Shown here in pieces: positions 25,047-33,927 of a DNA stretch of 64,000 nt. The notes beneath the pieces are model-generated. The model searched no databases and was not told the origin of the DNA. It worked only from the letters and a program-made list of their open reading frames with translations. The DNA lies in contig NZ_MYFO02000011.1 of the NCBI RefSeq assembly GCF_004514475.2, forward strand, positions 71,212 to 135,211, given 5' to 3'. Position numbers and translations under genes: made by a program. Source of the DNA: Paenibacillus athensensis. Lineage in GTDB: Bacteria > Bacillota > Bacilli > Paenibacillales > NBRC-103111. Position 1 is the stretch's first letter. Each line of letters starts with the position of its first letter.

Positions 25047-26921
25047 TCACGCTCCCCCATCCCCCGTCTCCAAGTATCCGTGCCTGCGGGCTATCCGGTT
25101 CATCTGCTTGATCTGTCTGACCGCTTCCCGCTGTGAACGCGTCGTCTCCCTTGCTGCAAAGCATACGATACCAGCCGGGTCATCCTTGGAACGACCGGCT
25201 CTTCCCGCCATCTGAATCAATGAAGCTTCATCAAACAGACCGGAATCTGCATCCAAAATAAAGACATCCGACTTCGGCACCGTGACCCCCCGCTCCAAAA
25301 TCGTCGTAGTAACAAGCAGTCGCGCCTGCTTCTCGCGAAATCGGATCACCTTTTCGCCGCGCTCTCCATCCTTGGATGACGTACCTTCCATCCCTTCCGA
25401 CCAATCGCTCAATTCTCTACAGTTCCGCAAGAGAGCGAGCAGCGGATCAACCAGTCGAATCGCCGGCACAAAAACAAATACCTGAGCGCCTCGTTGCAAG
25501 GAGGCTTGCAATTTTCGCAGCAATACAGCAGGCAGACCACCTGAATCAATCGCTTTCTGCAGCCCGCCGAAGGGTACAAAACCGGGTACGGGAAGCGGCT
25601 TGCGGTGATAACGGACCGGCACCTTGGCATGGGCCATGCGTCCGAGCCAGGCAGCTCTGCGGACTGACCGTGGCGGCGTAGCCGAAAGCAGAACGGTACA
25701 AGCTTGCGGTTTACAGACACGCTCCGCAGCGTATTCAAGCATCGGATTGTTGTGAAAAGGAAACGCATCGATTTCATCGATAATCACCAGATCAAAAGCC
25801 GCATCCAGCCGCAGCAGCTGATGAGTGGTAGCCAGTGTGATATCTCCCCGCTCCCATCGTTCTGCACTGCCCCCGTATAGCGTCACCACTTTATATGCTG
25901 CAAAAGCTCTGCCAAGCCGCGGCTGAAGCTCAAGCACAACATCCTTGCGCGGTGTAGCGACAAGTACTCGTTGCCCGCTTGCAATAGCATACTGGATAAA
26001 AGGAAAAATCATCTCCGTCTTGCCGGCTCCCGTTACCGCCCAGATGAGGAAGCGCCGCATATTCGCCGCCAGCTCTTTGTCGGAATTCATCGGTTTTTGT
26101 AAAGTGGCCATAAAATGCAAGCCGCTTGACGAAGCGGCATACTGGGCGGGGCTAAGTCCCCAGCCGTCCAGACACGCCTCCGGCGAAGGTGGCTTGACCG
26201 CTGTCGCTACATTCAAGTCAGCATGCGGGGGGCTATAGCCGCTTAGCAAGAACGAACAACTGCGTACCCGCCCCATCGTCAAGCATGCTTCGCAATAAGG
26301 ACACAGTTGTCCGCACTCGATACAATTTGCCATATACAGCTCCGAGGAGCCGCAGCGTCGGCAAATCCGCTTCTCCTCCTTCCGCCAAATCGAAGGAAAA
26401 ATTCTTGTGTACATTGTCCGCAAACCAGTCTCCAGCTTCAGCTGCTTCCTGAGCAGCCCTAACTGCAGATACCGTCGGCGCTGCGCCTCGCTCAAATTGA
26501 GCTGCAGGTGCTCCAGCAGTAAGCACAGCTCTTCCGCCAGCAAGGAACGGCCCTGGCAGGCCTGCAAGATCTGCTCATAGGTGCTCATATCCAGACCCAG
26601 CTCCGCTTGAGGGAGAGCACAACGCTGCTTCAACCGAAAATCATCGGCCCTTGATTGGGGAATCCCGCAGACCAAAGCTGCTTGCCTGATCGTTTCCTGC
26701 GCCTCCTGCGTGCGCATGATCCGCTGTTCCCAGTCCGGCACGGCATTTAAACGCTTCAGCAGCCGCTCCGCTTGTCCAAAAGAAACAAAAGGCTCGAGCA
26801 CGTAGAGGCCGGCGTCGGCGTCCTTGTGTTCGAACCTGTATGAAAGGTCGACTTGCACATCCAGCGAATAGTCCCATGACCAGCCGGATTGCAGCTTTTC
26901 CGCATATAATTGTACGATCAA
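25047..26921 (-). CDS. comFA: Competence ATP-dependent helicase ComFA
   Basis: DNA-uptake ATPase of the DEAD-box superfamily, 624 aa. In order: an N-terminal extension of about 190 residues, a zinc-finger region with four CxxC pairs (CRRCGS, CIECGQLCPYCEAC) near 190-225, Walker A AVTGAGKTEMIF, the DEAD-equivalent IIDEIDAF, SATPP as motif III, and a helicase C-terminal domain with TTTILERGVTVP and QMAGRAGRSKDDP. Longer than B. subtilis ComFA (463 aa) mainly at the N-terminus. Next upstream is a GT2-like fragment gene. Confidence 0.93.
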   Translation of the reverse strand: MIVQLYAEKLQSGWSWDYSLDVQVDLSYRFEHKDADAGLYVLEPFVSFGQAERLLKRLNAVPDWEQRIMRTQEAQETIRQAALVCGIPQSRADDFRLKQRCALPQAELGLDMSTYEQILQACQGRSLLAEELCLLLEHLQLNLSEAQRRRYLQLGLLRKQLKLETGLRTMYTRIFPSIWRKEEKRICRRCGSSELYMANCIECGQLCPYCEACLTMGRVRSCSFLLSGYSPPHADLNVATAVKPPSPEACLDGWGLSPAQYAASSSGLHFMATLQKPMNSDKELAANMRRFLIWAVTGAGKTEMIFPFIQYAIASGQRVLVATPRKDVVLELQPRLGRAFAAYKVVTLYGGSAERWERGDITLATTHQLLRLDAAFDLVIIDEIDAFPFHNNPMLEYAAERVCKPQACTVLLSATPPRSVRRAAWLGRMAHAKVPVRYHRKPLPVPGFVPFGGLQKAIDSGGLPAVLLRKLQASLQRGAQVFVFVPAIRLVDPLLALLRNCRELSDWSEGMEGTSSKDGERGEKVIRFREKQARLLVTTTILERGVTVPKSDVFILDADSGLFDEASLIQMAGRAGRSKDDPAGIVCFAARETTRSQREAVRQIKQMNRIARRHGYLETGDGGA

Positions 26922-26945
26922 TCGCTCACCTTTTCTTGTAAACGT

Positions 26946-27347
26946 TTACCCTTGATACAAGGGGATCTTTTGCAAGTCGTCGCGATTGCCTAAATGCATG
27001 ACAATCACGGGATCCTTATCGTGCTTTTCCAGCCAGTTCTCTAACGTTGCTTGCGAGCTTAGAGTCTCCAAGCGCACCTCATGGGTTTGTGCCAAGCGCC
27101 TCACAATACTGATCGTATCGTCGGATGAACCTTCGTCCAGCACAGTAGCGGCAATCGGTTTTCCGCGCATATTGGAGAAAAAAAATAAAGAGCGAATATA
27201 CCATTCAATGTGATTTTGATTGTTTTTCGTAATCAGCACGACTCGCGTGCTCTTCTTGGCGACATTCCTGCGGATGCCGAACAAGATGTGCAGCAGGGCG
27301 ATGCTAACGCCGTAACAACCGACAATCCATAGCAGTCCTATCCACAT
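26946..27347 (-). CDS. Membrane-anchored half-length GT2-like protein
   Basis: 133 aa. The first 25 residues form one membrane segment (LLWIVGCYGVSIALLHILFGI). The rest resembles only the nucleotide-binding N-half of a family 2 glycosyltransferase: VVLITKNNQNHIEWYIRSL and VLDEGSSDDTISIVRRLA match the usual first strand and DxxSxD region. The acceptor half and a DxD/QxxRW motif are missing, so catalysis is doubtful. There is no frameshift visible and the stop is clean. It lies between degU and comFA. Confidence 0.7.
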   Translation of the reverse strand: MWIGLLWIVGCYGVSIALLHILFGIRRNVAKKSTRVVLITKNNQNHIEWYIRSLFFFSNMRGKPIAATVLDEGSSDDTISIVRRLAQTHEVRLETLSSQATLENWLEKHDKDPVIVMHLGNRDDLQKIPLYQG

Positions 27348-27397
27348 CGCGGCTCCCTCCTTGCCCCTATTGTATGCAAGAAAGGAGGGAGTGGTTC

Positions 27398-28123
27398 CTA
27401 GAGCGTTACCCAGCCGTTTTTGATCGCGATAATTACCGCCTGCGTGCGGTCGTCGACTTCCATCTTTTGCAGGATGCTGCTCACATGGTTTTTGACTGTT
27501 TTTTCACTAATGTAAAGGAATTCGCCAATCAGCTTATTGCTTTTGCCTTCAGCCATCAGGCGCAACACCTCAGCCTCACGTTTCGTCAGCGGACTGTTGG
27601 CGTTATGTATATACTTGAGGCCCGCGTCCTTCACGCCCTGGCCTGGTCCCACAACACCTGCATCGTCCAGATACGTCATACGGCGCAGCTGATTAATCAG
27701 CTTGCCGGTAACCTTGGGGTGAATGTACGCGTGCCCGGCAACAACGGAGCGAATCGCATTAATGAGCGATTCTGCTTCCATGTCCTTCAGCAAATAACCC
27801 GATGCACCCTTGCGCAGCGTTTCAAACACGTAGCTCTCATCGTCGTGAATGGAAAGAATAATGACTTTCACATCCGGGAAAATTAGTTTCAGGCGTTCGG
27901 TCGCTACCACGCCGTTCTCCAATGGCATATTGATATCCATCAGCACAATATCCGGGGTAATCTGGTTGCAGAGCTCGATGACCTGGATACCGTCCCCGCA
28001 TTCCCCGATCACTTCCATATCCTCTTCCATGTTGATGATTCGTTTGACACCTTCGCGAAAGAGCTGGTGATCGTCCGCGATAATAATCCGGACGTTGCGT
28101 TTAAGAGTAGCCGCGTTATCCAT
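27398..28123 (-). CDS. degU: Two-component response regulator DegU
   Basis: NarL/FixJ-type regulator of 241 aa controlling degradative enzymes, competence and motility. Receiver domain: acidic pair D17-D18 in IIIADDHQ, phosphorylation site D63 in DIVLMDINMP, and the switch lysine in GYLLKDMEA. C-terminal LuxR-type HTH: LTKREAEVLRLMAEGKSNK then ISEKTVKNHVSSIL. It directly abuts degS, whose stop is one base away, and has AAGGAGG before the start. Confidence 0.95.
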   Translation of the reverse strand: MDNAATLKRNVRIIIADDHQLFREGVKRIINMEEDMEVIGECGDGIQVIELCNQITPDIVLMDINMPLENGVVATERLKLIFPDVKVIILSIHDDESYVFETLRKGASGYLLKDMEAESLINAIRSVVAGHAYIHPKVTGKLINQLRRMTYLDDAGVVGPGQGVKDAGLKYIHNANSPLTKREAEVLRLMAEGKSNKLIGEFLYISEKTVKNHVSSILQKMEVDDRTQAVIIAIKNGWVTL

Positions 28124-29284
28124 CTAATTTTCCTCCTTGTTCTCTGCGCCGCTTATCGGGATATGCATCGTAATTTTGGTGCCGGAGCCCTTCTCTGAAT
28201 CAATGTCCATCTTGCCTTCCAACAGCTCCAAGCGTTCTCTCATGCCTAGCAGGCCGAAGTTGTTTCCTTTCGTAATACGTTGCTCCGTCTGCTCCACATC
28301 AAAACCGACCCCGTTATCAACCAAATGAATCTTGACCTGTTCACGGTCTATGGTGAACTCTACGGAAACATAAGTAGCTTTGGAGTGCTTCAGCACATTG
28401 GAGAACGCCTCCTGCACCAAACGGAACATGGCGATCTCAAGACCCGACGGGAAACGCGTCTCTCTGCCAACAAGGGTAAATTGCGTGCGAATTTTATGTT
28501 TCTCCTCGAAATCCTGCACATACTTGCGCAGAGTCGGAACGATTCCCAAATCGTCAATCGCCATCGGACGGAGGTTGAAAATAATTTTCCGCACCTCTTC
28601 CAAGCCGCTACGCACCTGCCCCTTCAGATCAATAAGCTCCTCCCGGACAGAACCGAACTGTTCCTTCACGATCATCCGCTCGGCAATTTCCGTGCGAAGC
28701 ACGACATTGGCCAGCGTTTGGGCCATCCCGTCGTGAATTTCCCTGGCGATGCGCTTGCGTTCCTCTTCCTGCGCCAAGATGATTTTTAACCCCAGCAGCT
28801 GTCTATTCTTTGCGGATTCCAAAATCCGTGTAACTTGATTCAAATCTCCTGATAAATACTCCAAGACGACATTCATTTGCGAGACGATGGTTTCAGCGCG
28901 CTCTACCTGCTTCTCGACGTTTTTAATCCGTTGCTGCAGATCGTTGCGCCGAGCTTTCAAATGGTTTTCCTTTTCCCGGGCGACCGTTAGCTGCATCTGC
29001 ATCGCAATGGCCGCTTCATAGGCCGTTTTGATATCCTCTTCCCGGTAGCGGTTAAAATCCCGGCTGACCTCTGTCAGACGAATACGCGAGCGCTTGTAGT
29101 CCTTTTCCAGCTTGTCCACCAGATCGATCGTTACACTCGTTTCGGCTTTCACTTCTTCCAATTCGCGCGTTAACGATTCCCTTTCGATCCGCGAGGTTTC
29201 CGCAATCTCGAAAATCTGGTACTTACTGCTTTCCATGACGTTGATGGCGTTTTTAATAACTCGATCGAGAGCGTCCGGCTGCAA
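28124..29284 (-). CDS. degS: Sensor histidine kinase DegS
   Basis: Cytoplasmic kinase partner of DegU, 386 aa from a TTG start. A long coiled coil (about residues 27-160) is followed by the HisKA_3 phosphoacceptor region EEERKRIAREIHDGMAQTLAN (H184) and an ATPase domain with the N-box VQEAFSNVLKHSKA and G-boxes DNGVGFD and NFGLLGMRERLE. No membrane segment is present, as in B. subtilis DegS. The TTG at 29284 has AAGGAG ten bases before it; a TTG at 29293 is only one base from that site and is less likely. Confidence 0.93.
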   Translation of the reverse strand: MQPDALDRVIKNAINVMESSKYQIFEIAETSRIERESLTRELEEVKAETSVTIDLVDKLEKDYKRSRIRLTEVSRDFNRYREEDIKTAYEAAIAMQMQLTVAREKENHLKARRNDLQQRIKNVEKQVERAETIVSQMNVVLEYLSGDLNQVTRILESAKNRQLLGLKIILAQEEERKRIAREIHDGMAQTLANVVLRTEIAERMIVKEQFGSVREELIDLKGQVRSGLEEVRKIIFNLRPMAIDDLGIVPTLRKYVQDFEEKHKIRTQFTLVGRETRFPSGLEIAMFRLVQEAFSNVLKHSKATYVSVEFTIDREQVKIHLVDNGVGFDVEQTEQRITKGNNFGLLGMRERLELLEGKMDIDSEKGSGTKITMHIPISGAENKEEN

Positions 29285-29372
29285 GTGGCACAAGCTCCTT
29301 TTAGAAAATGAAATTGGTCTGCCCTATATTGTAACATAATTCAACAAAATTGTTTTGTACTTATAGCCCTAT

Positions 29373-31988
29373 TTATTCGAGCGTGATAATTTGACCCTTG
29401 GGCTCCCAGCCTACCTTCCATCCGAGCTTTTCGGAAATCAAACGCAGCGGCACCATCGACAAGTTGTTCATAATCCGCGGCGCCACCTCAGCCGTAACCC
29501 GATCCCCATTCACATTCAGATCAGGATCGTCAATCCATAGCTCGATCATCTTGTCCCCGCGAGTAATCGTTACCTTCCGCGTTGCGTCCTCCCACTTCAC
29601 AGTTCCGCCCAATGCTTCCGTAACAAAACGGATCGGAATCATTGTATTATCATTAATAATGACCGGCGCCTGCTCCAGCGTCAACGACGTATTGTTCAGA
29701 GACACGGCACGCTTATTGACAGTCAGCTTCACCTTATTCATTGGAAGTGCTGCGAGTTGACCTTTATACACGAAAGATACATCGTCAAAACTGATTTGAC
29801 CCTTCAGCGCTCTTTCATCCTGCCCCTGCTCAGGATTGGTGATATACAAGCTTTTCAGCGTAATCGGGAATTTCAGACCGCTCAGGTCGGCGCTTAGCTT
29901 CTGCCAGCCTGTCCAATTCATATTTTGCGTGAAATCCACACGCTGGATTTTACCGTCTCCGTCGAGCAATTCGGCCCGGAACCAGTTCATGCTACCGTCA
30001 CCAAGCACCTTGACCATCATGAATTGCGGTTCGCCTTCAATCTGCACGCCGCTTGCTCCATTGAACTTGGCATAAGCTGCTTTTGTTCCGGTTCCCCTCG
30101 TAAAATCATAAGTAAGCTGCAAGCTTTTATTGCCGCTATTTGCCCCGACAATCGAAACGTTGGCCACTACCTCGGCCGGATACTGATCGGCTGTCGTCAT
30201 ATAGCCTGTTGTGTCCAGATCATACCAAACCTTTTCCTGACCTACAGGTATCGTCTGCATCGTGCTATAACCATCGTAGGTGGCTGTGATCCGGGCGGAA
30301 TCCGTACCGGAAACTCCCGTAACCTGTAAAACGCCATCTTTCACCGCGCCTTGTACACCAGATACGCTCCATTGAACCAGATTCGGCGGAATGTCACGTT
30401 TCACACCGCTTGTGGTAGTCGCCGTAATCGACAGCTTATAAGTGCCGCCAGCCGTGATTGCCGAGTTGCCTGCATTAATTTTTAGAGATGCCAGCTGATT
30501 CCGGCCAATAATCTCGACCTCCGCAGAAGCGGTCCCTTGACCCGATGCTGCGTTCAGTTGGGCTTTACCCGGTTTCGTTGCAGTAAATACATTGTCCTTC
30601 ATTGAGCCCAGCCCGGAAGCCGTCGTCCATTGCACAGGCAAGCCATCCGTCACAAGCGGATTGTAATATTCGTCATAGGCTTTAACTTGATAAGTGCCGG
30701 ATTCATTGATAAAAAGAATAGTAGGCCCTTTGACGATAAGTCCCTTCACACCCGTTCCTTTAGGTGCCGTTGAAAATACCCCGACACCGTTGACGACATT
30801 GCGCATCGTTCCGTTCTCCGGCTTGTCCGCCAGCTTGGTGTCGAATTCCCCAAGCGGCCGCGTAACCAGCTGCGTGGAACCCCCACCGTCCAGCACCATG
30901 CCCTTCCATACGCCAGCCTGAATCATCACCTGCTGCAGCTCGGGAATCGTCAGCCCCTTGCTTGTTCCGCTGTTGTCCGCAGTAACCAGATAGGCCTTTT
31001 TTTCATCTTTAGAGTAGCCGATCGCCGTTCGCGAACGATAACGGTACCCGTCAAAACCAGTAATATTTCGTGAAAAATTGCTCGGCTGTCCTTCAAACAC
31101 CAGCAAGGAGTTACCGCCAATCATCATTTTGAACTGAGTCCAGTCATAGCTGTTCCAAGGATCGTGTGCCTGCATATCGTAGTTGGCTGTGATCGGATCG
31201 CCTTCTTTTAGATGTGCCGCGATAAACTCCATCGCTTTGCCTGAGCCGCGGAGGATGTAGCCGTCCGCAGGAGCAATCATGTCGATAATGCCGTTGATCG
31301 CGATTTTCTTGATGATCCCGTTTTGCACCAAGACTTCAGTAGGCACATTAACGCCGTCAATGGCGCGATAAGTTTGGCCCCATGCATCGGTATACATGAA
31401 CAACCCGTCTGCATGGCTCGGGGTCCCGTCGTCATACCAATAATAAGTTTTATTGATACCTCCGAGCTCAAAGGAAGCTCCGTCCTTCGCCGTTATCGTT
31501 CCATGAAAATCAAAAGTATCGATGATCGGTTTATTATCCTTCGTTAGCGCAAAAGAATACAAGCCGGGAATCTTGGGCGGAGTGGCCATGACCTCACCAC
31601 TGGTAATCTGCGGCCCTTCAGGCACGCCTTCAGCCTGCGTATTGTAGAAATCCGCATTGATACCGGCTACCGCCCCTGTATCTTTCGTCATCCCAAGTAC
31701 ATTTTGCTTTTTGGTGAATTGATTTTTTGTCCCTGCCATTGCATCCAGCGTAACGTTCGGGTTCGTTAAATCCACCTCTACAATATTGGCATTGACGGTT
31801 ACCGCTTTACCGCTTCTGGTCGTATTCCACACATATCGTTTCAGCACAGCTCCCGACGTGATGATTTCCTGCGAGCCTAACGTCAAGGTTGAGTCGGCAG
31901 CTTTGCCCGTTATCGGAAAGGATACCCATAATTGCAACGCCAGTGCGCAAGCCAGCGCACCTTTGCCCCATTGCTTGTATAAACTCAT
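29373..31988 (-). CDS. Secreted phosphodiester glycosidase family protein with stalk domain
   Basis: 871 aa. Signal peptide 1-31 (LACALALQLWVSFPITGKAA). Residues about 60-410 form an NAGPA-type phosphodiester glycosidase domain, recognised by GINADFYN and MVLDGGGSTQLV (366-375), a family that removes GlcNAc from phosphodiesters. Two Ig/Big-like regions follow (about 410-575), then a carbohydrate-binding-like segment (about 580-745), and a C-terminal copper-amine-oxidase N-like stalk with two repeats (MIPIRFVTEALGG and MVPLRLISEKLGW). Wall-associated sugar-phosphate turnover is the likely role; target unknown. It lies between metK and degS and appears monocistronic. Confidence 0.85.
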   Translation of the reverse strand: MSLYKQWGKGALACALALQLWVSFPITGKAADSTLTLGSQEIITSGAVLKRYVWNTTRSGKAVTVNANIVEVDLTNPNVTLDAMAGTKNQFTKKQNVLGMTKDTGAVAGINADFYNTQAEGVPEGPQITSGEVMATPPKIPGLYSFALTKDNKPIIDTFDFHGTITAKDGASFELGGINKTYYWYDDGTPSHADGLFMYTDAWGQTYRAIDGVNVPTEVLVQNGIIKKIAINGIIDMIAPADGYILRGSGKAMEFIAAHLKEGDPITANYDMQAHDPWNSYDWTQFKMMIGGNSLLVFEGQPSNFSRNITGFDGYRYRSRTAIGYSKDEKKAYLVTADNSGTSKGLTIPELQQVMIQAGVWKGMVLDGGGSTQLVTRPLGEFDTKLADKPENGTMRNVVNGVGVFSTAPKGTGVKGLIVKGPTILFINESGTYQVKAYDEYYNPLVTDGLPVQWTTASGLGSMKDNVFTATKPGKAQLNAASGQGTASAEVEIIGRNQLASLKINAGNSAITAGGTYKLSITATTTSGVKRDIPPNLVQWSVSGVQGAVKDGVLQVTGVSGTDSARITATYDGYSTMQTIPVGQEKVWYDLDTTGYMTTADQYPAEVVANVSIVGANSGNKSLQLTYDFTRGTGTKAAYAKFNGASGVQIEGEPQFMMVKVLGDGSMNWFRAELLDGDGKIQRVDFTQNMNWTGWQKLSADLSGLKFPITLKSLYITNPEQGQDERALKGQISFDDVSFVYKGQLAALPMNKVKLTVNKRAVSLNNTSLTLEQAPVIINDNTMIPIRFVTEALGGTVKWEDATRKVTITRGDKMIELWIDDPDLNVNGDRVTAEVAPRIMNNLSMVPLRLISEKLGWKVGWEPKGQIITLE

Positions 31989-32116
31989 GTTGCTTTTCCA
32001 CGCTCCTCTATCAGCCTAGTTAAATTATTAACCCTATACATTAGACTCTGAAACTATGGAAAAAGTTACGATAATACCAGATTGTAAAATATTGAAATAC
32101 AATGGACATAAAACGC

Positions 32117-32152
32117 AAAAAAAGGCTGCCCGATCCGAAGAATCGAGCAACC
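32117..32152 (-). terminator. Rho-independent terminator of metK
   Basis: 11-bp stem with two G-U pairs (32124-32134 with 32142-32152), seven-base loop, then seven T on the minus strand. It lies 32 bases after the metK stop. Confidence 0.9.
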
Positions 32153-32183
32153 CTGCTTGAGCCGCTTGGGGAGTGCTATGCTA

Positions 32184-33389
32184 TTAAACGAGCGCGTCTG
32201 CTTTTAACAGATCAGCTTTATCCGTACGTTCCCAAGGTACGTTCAGATCGTTGCGGCCAAAATGGCCGTATGCTGCCGTTTGACGATAAATCGGACGACG
32301 CAAATCCAGTTCTTTAATAATTCCCGCCGGACGAAGGTCAAAATGCTTGCGAATCAGCTCCACCAGCTTGTCCTCCGAAATTTTGCCTGTACCAAAGGTA
32401 TCTACAGCAATCGATACAGGTCTTGCAACACCAATCGCATAAGCCAGCTGAACCTCACACTTGTCAGCGAGACCGGCAGCAACGATATTCTTCGCAACAT
32501 AACGCGCCGCGTAGGCGCCGGAACGGTCCACTTTCGTAGGATCTTTACCGGAGAACGCACCGCCGCCGTGACGTGCATAGCCCCCGTAAGTATCTACGAT
32601 AATTTTGCGGCCCGTCAGACCAGCGTCCCCTTGAGGTCCGCCGATAACGAAACGACCTGTCGGATTGATAAAATATTTCGTATCTGCATCCAGGAATTGC
32701 TCTGGAACGATTGGACGGATCACATGCTCTTTAATGTCAGCTTGGATTTGTTCCAAAGTGACGTCTTCACTGTGCTGAGTGGAAACCACAATGGTATCGA
32801 CACGCACAGGCTTGTCTCCATCATATTCGACCGTTACTTGCGTTTTGCCATCCGGACGAAGATAAGGCAATGTGCCGTTTTTGCGAACCTCGGTCAATCT
32901 TCTCGCCAATTGGTGAGAAATCGAGATCGGCAGCGGCATCAGCTCCGGTGTTTCGTTAACCGCGAATCCGAACATCAACCCTTGATCGCCTGCACCGATC
33001 GCTTCGATTTCTGCATCCGACATTTGCCCTTCTCTGGCTTCAAGCGCCTTATTGACGCCTTGCGCAATGTCAGGGGACTGCTCATTCAGCGAGACCAATA
33101 CAGCACAGGTTTGCGAGTCAAAGCCGAATTTGGCTCTCGTATAGCCAATTTCCTTGATGGTTTTTCTGGCGATGGCTTGAATATCCACATATTCCGAGCT
33201 GGATGTGATTTCTCCAATCACCAACACCAAACCTGTAGCAACCGATACTTCACAGGCTACGCGTGCATTAGGATCATTGGATAAAAAAGCATCCAGCACT
33301 GCGTCCGAGATTTGGTCGCAAATTTTATCAGGATGTCCCTCAGTTACGGACTCCGATGTAAATAAACGTTTACCGCGTTCATTCGACAT
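32184..33389 (-). CDS. metK: S-adenosylmethionine synthetase
   Basis: MetK makes SAM from methionine and ATP. The 401-aa protein has the three signatures: [32 protein letters not shown] and [20 protein letters not shown]. Length is normal. TTTAGGAGG precedes the ATG. The leader, from a TTGACA-type promoter at 33508-33536, is only about 110 nt and has no S-box (SAM-I) riboswitch, unlike B. subtilis metK, but contains a terminator-like hairpin at 33452-33483. SAM from this enzyme would feed the methyltransferase of the island, though not specifically. Confidence 0.97.
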   Translation of the reverse strand: MSNERGKRLFTSESVTEGHPDKICDQISDAVLDAFLSNDPNARVACEVSVATGLVLVIGEITSSSEYVDIQAIARKTIKEIGYTRAKFGFDSQTCAVLVSLNEQSPDIAQGVNKALEAREGQMSDAEIEAIGAGDQGLMFGFAVNETPELMPLPISISHQLARRLTEVRKNGTLPYLRPDGKTQVTVEYDGDKPVRVDTIVVSTQHSEDVTLEQIQADIKEHVIRPIVPEQFLDADTKYFINPTGRFVIGGPQGDAGLTGRKIIVDTYGGYARHGGGAFSGKDPTKVDRSGAYAARYVAKNIVAAGLADKCEVQLAYAIGVARPVSIAVDTFGTGKISEDKLVELIRKHFDLRPAGIIKELDLRRPIYRQTAAYGHFGRNDLNVPWERTDKADLLKADALV

Positions 33390-33451
33390 TCTACTTCTAA
33401 CCTCCTAAACAATATTGAGTATGTATGATGTAATGTGCATACGTAATACAC

Positions 33452-33483
33452 AAAAAATGAACCTTTTCCGCTGGGAAAAGGTT
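33452..33483 (-). terminator. Terminator-like hairpin between SASP gene and metK (attenuator candidate)
   Basis: Perfect 10-bp stem AACCTTTTCC/GGAAAAGGTT (33460-33469 with 33474-33483), four-base loop, then CATTTTTTG on the minus strand. It lies downstream of a TTGACA-type promoter, so it falls inside the predicted metK leader. It may end the SASP transcript, attenuate metK, or both. Confidence 0.75.
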
Positions 33484-33507
33484 GCGAGGCATGACCTTCA
33501 ATTTTAT

Positions 33508-33536
33508 ATGTTACTTTAATTGTTCCCTACTGTCAA
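33508..33536 (-). promoter_or_regulatory. Sigma-A type promoter of metK
   Basis: Exact TTGACA (33531-33536), 17 bp, TAACAT (33508-33513, four of six). Predicted start near 33501. The only better -10 (TATAAA) is at a wrong distance. Confidence 0.5.
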
Positions 33537-33564
33537 TTCAACAAAATATAAAGAATTTTTATGA

Positions 33565-33840
33565 TTACAGGGTAAATAAAACCTCTTCCGCCTTCTGAAT
33601 CAAACGTTTGGTGATGCTGCCGCCAACAGCTCCTGCATCCCTTGAAGCAATATGGCCCCAGTAATCTTCTTTAATTGAAGCGCTCGGAATAGCTCCTAAT
33701 TCCGTCGCAAATTCCGTATCGGCATGAGCCAGCAGCTGCTTACCGACCGGCAGACCAAGCTCTGCAGCAATTTCGTACTTCATAATATCCAGCGCTTGCT
33801 TCGATTCAGGAACCACCTTGACGTTATTGCTTCTCGCCAT
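33565..33840 (-). CDS. Alpha/beta-type small acid-soluble spore protein
   Basis: SASP that coats and protects spore DNA, 91 aa. MARSNNVKVVPESKQALDIMKYEIAAELG and the second block YWGHIASRDAGAVGGSITKR are the two family signatures, including the germination-protease cleavage region (LGLPVGKQL / EFATELGA). The ATG at 33840 is preferred to the one at 33846 because GAGGAGG is eight bases away. A CATACTA box (sigma-G -10) lies 30 bases upstream. The C-terminal tail QKAEEVLFTL is slightly extended. Confidence 0.92.
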   Translation of the reverse strand: MARSNNVKVVPESKQALDIMKYEIAAELGLPVGKQLLAHADTEFATELGAIPSASIKEDYWGHIASRDAGAVGGSITKRLIQKAEEVLFTL

Positions 33841-33858
33841 GTACATCGCCTCCTCATG

Positions 33859-33876
33859 TAGTATGGCTTTAGTATG
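33859..33876 (-). promoter_or_regulatory. Sigma-G type -10 element(s) of the SASP gene
   Basis: CATACTA occurs twice in direct repeat on the minus strand (33870-33876 and 33859-33865, 11 bp apart). CATACTA is the forespore sigma-G -10 consensus. The distal copy is placed properly for a 20-25 nt leader; no convincing -35 box is seen. Confidence 0.5.
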
Positions 33877-33927
33877 ACCGTGAGGGCGAAGCTCAACCCG
33901 CATAAGATGTTGTCAGCGAGGGTAAAA

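Noticed and set aside
33390-33510. SAM-I (S-box) riboswitch before metK
   Set aside because: The leader is too short and lacks the conserved core; only a simple hairpin is present.
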